DNA from: Actinomycetes bacterium
GTDB lineage: Bacteria; Actinomycetota; Acidimicrobiia; Acidimicrobiales; Acidimicrobiaceae
Assembly: GCA_021833085.1 (NCBI GenBank)
Contig: JAKBGL010000077.1
Location: 1-6,157, forward strand
DNA length: 6,157 nt
Direction: 5' to 3'
Made by a program: the position numbers and the translations under genes. Of this stretch, positions 6,085 through 6,157 are shown piece after piece. A model generated the notes under the pieces. It did no database searches. It saw only the letters and a program-made list of their open reading frames with translations, and had not been told where the DNA came from. Position 1 is the stretch's first letter, and each line of letters starts with the position of its first letter.

Positions 6085-6113
6085 AAGCTTCATCAAGCTT
6101 GGTACTACGTAGT
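6085..6113. repeat. AAGCTT pair and ACTACGTAGT palindrome
   Basis: Two AAGCTT hexamers (6085-6090, 6095-6100) separated by CATC can form a 6-base-pair stem with a tetraloop. Three bases later comes the 10-base palindrome ACTACGTAGT (6104-6113). They lie 15-40 bases upstream of a possible start codon at 6128, a position suited to an operator or a leader hairpin, but short palindromes like these also arise by chance. Confidence 0.35.
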
Positions 6114-6127
6114 CATAGAGAGACAGT

Positions 6128-6157
6128 ATGAAAACGCCCCCACACAAAAATGGTCCG
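6128..6157 (+). CDS. Possible start of a gene running off the right edge
   Basis: ATG at 6128 opens a frame MKTPPHKNGP that stays open to the last base. GAGAG lies five bases upstream as a modest ribosome binding site. Ten codons are too few to identify a product or to confirm a gene; it is listed because the structured tract before it would make sense as its leader. Confidence 0.2.
   Translation, partial: MKTPPHKNGP

Larger units (their letters stand above)
5823..6127. other. 305-base tract without a convincing gene, holding a row of inverted repeats
   Basis: No reading frame here has recognisable protein features; the one long frame (plus strand, 5853-6086) is low-complexity and polar with no motif. 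The tract holds exact inverted repeats: 5844-5860 (6 base pairs), 5944-5973 (7 base pairs), 5993-6026 (8 base pairs), AAGCTT-CATC-AAGCTT at 6085-6100 and palindrome ACTACGTAGT at 6104-6113. Short direct repeats are CGTACACTTT (5883-5892, 6023-6032) and TACTACGTA (5878-5886, 6103-6111). It could be the 5' leader of the next gene, a small RNA or plain spacer. No tRNA, tmRNA, RNase P or familiar riboswitch core was recognised. Confidence 0.45.

Noticed and set aside
5853..6086. 77-codon plus-strand frame in the intergenic tract
   Set aside because: The product is polar and unstructured with no recognisable motif; its ATG comes out of the 5844-5860 hairpin without a ribosome binding site, and the inverted repeats explain the region better.
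1..6157. Mobile element, defence system or CRISPR array
   Set aside because: No transposase, integrase, spaced repeats or terminal inverted repeats are visible; all identified genes are core housekeeping or common cytoplasmic proteins in a conserved order.

Overview
The window is ordinary, well-conserved bacterial core genome. It holds most of a translation operon on the minus strand, read from right to left: infC, rpmI, rplT, a SpoU-type rRNA methyltransferase gene, pheS and pheT (cut off by the left edge). Divergent from it on the plus strand is a two-gene unit: a DUF1844-family gene followed by a low-molecular-weight protein tyrosine phosphatase gene. The rpmI-rplT-methyltransferase-pheS-pheT order, with the methyltransferase between L20 and PheS, is the arrangement known from Actinomycetota. 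The moderate GC content (near 50% by eye), the IF3 N-terminus and the DUF1844 protein beside infC suggest a lower-GC actinobacterium, perhaps of the Acidimicrobiia. The lineage is inferred from gene order and protein style, not from a database match.

Layout: 1-1501 is pheT (N-terminal 500 residues), joined to pheS (1498-2583) by an ATGA overlap. After a 37-base gap comes the methyltransferase gene (2621-3430), which overlaps rplT (3427-3804) by GTGA. A 54-base gap separates rplT from rpmI (3859-4053), and a 14-base gap separates rpmI from infC (4068-4724). infC has no ATG, GTG or TTG start at its conserved N-terminus and seems to begin at ATA directly after an in-frame stop. The region 4725-4887 is a shared divergent control region. 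On the plus strand follow the DUF1844 gene (4888-5313, probably leaderless) and the phosphatase gene (5310/5316-5822). Bases 5823-6127 have no convincing gene but carry a row of inverted repeats. A possible gene start at 6128 runs off the right edge.

How the genes fit together: IF3, L35 and L20 are translation-initiation and 50S-assembly components, the methyltransferase probably 2'-O-methylates rRNA or tRNA, and PheS/PheT form the alpha2-beta2 phenylalanyl-tRNA synthetase. The operon is tightly packed and has many non-ATG starts: ATA in infC, TTG in rpmI, GTG in the methyltransferase gene and TTG in pheS. This is notable because its first gene encodes the factor that polices start-codon choice. 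The best candidates for undescribed biology are regulatory: the ATA-start infC with its leader (alternative pairings and a short overlapping ORF), and the structured intergenic tract at 5823-6127. I found no mobile element, CRISPR array, tRNA or rRNA.
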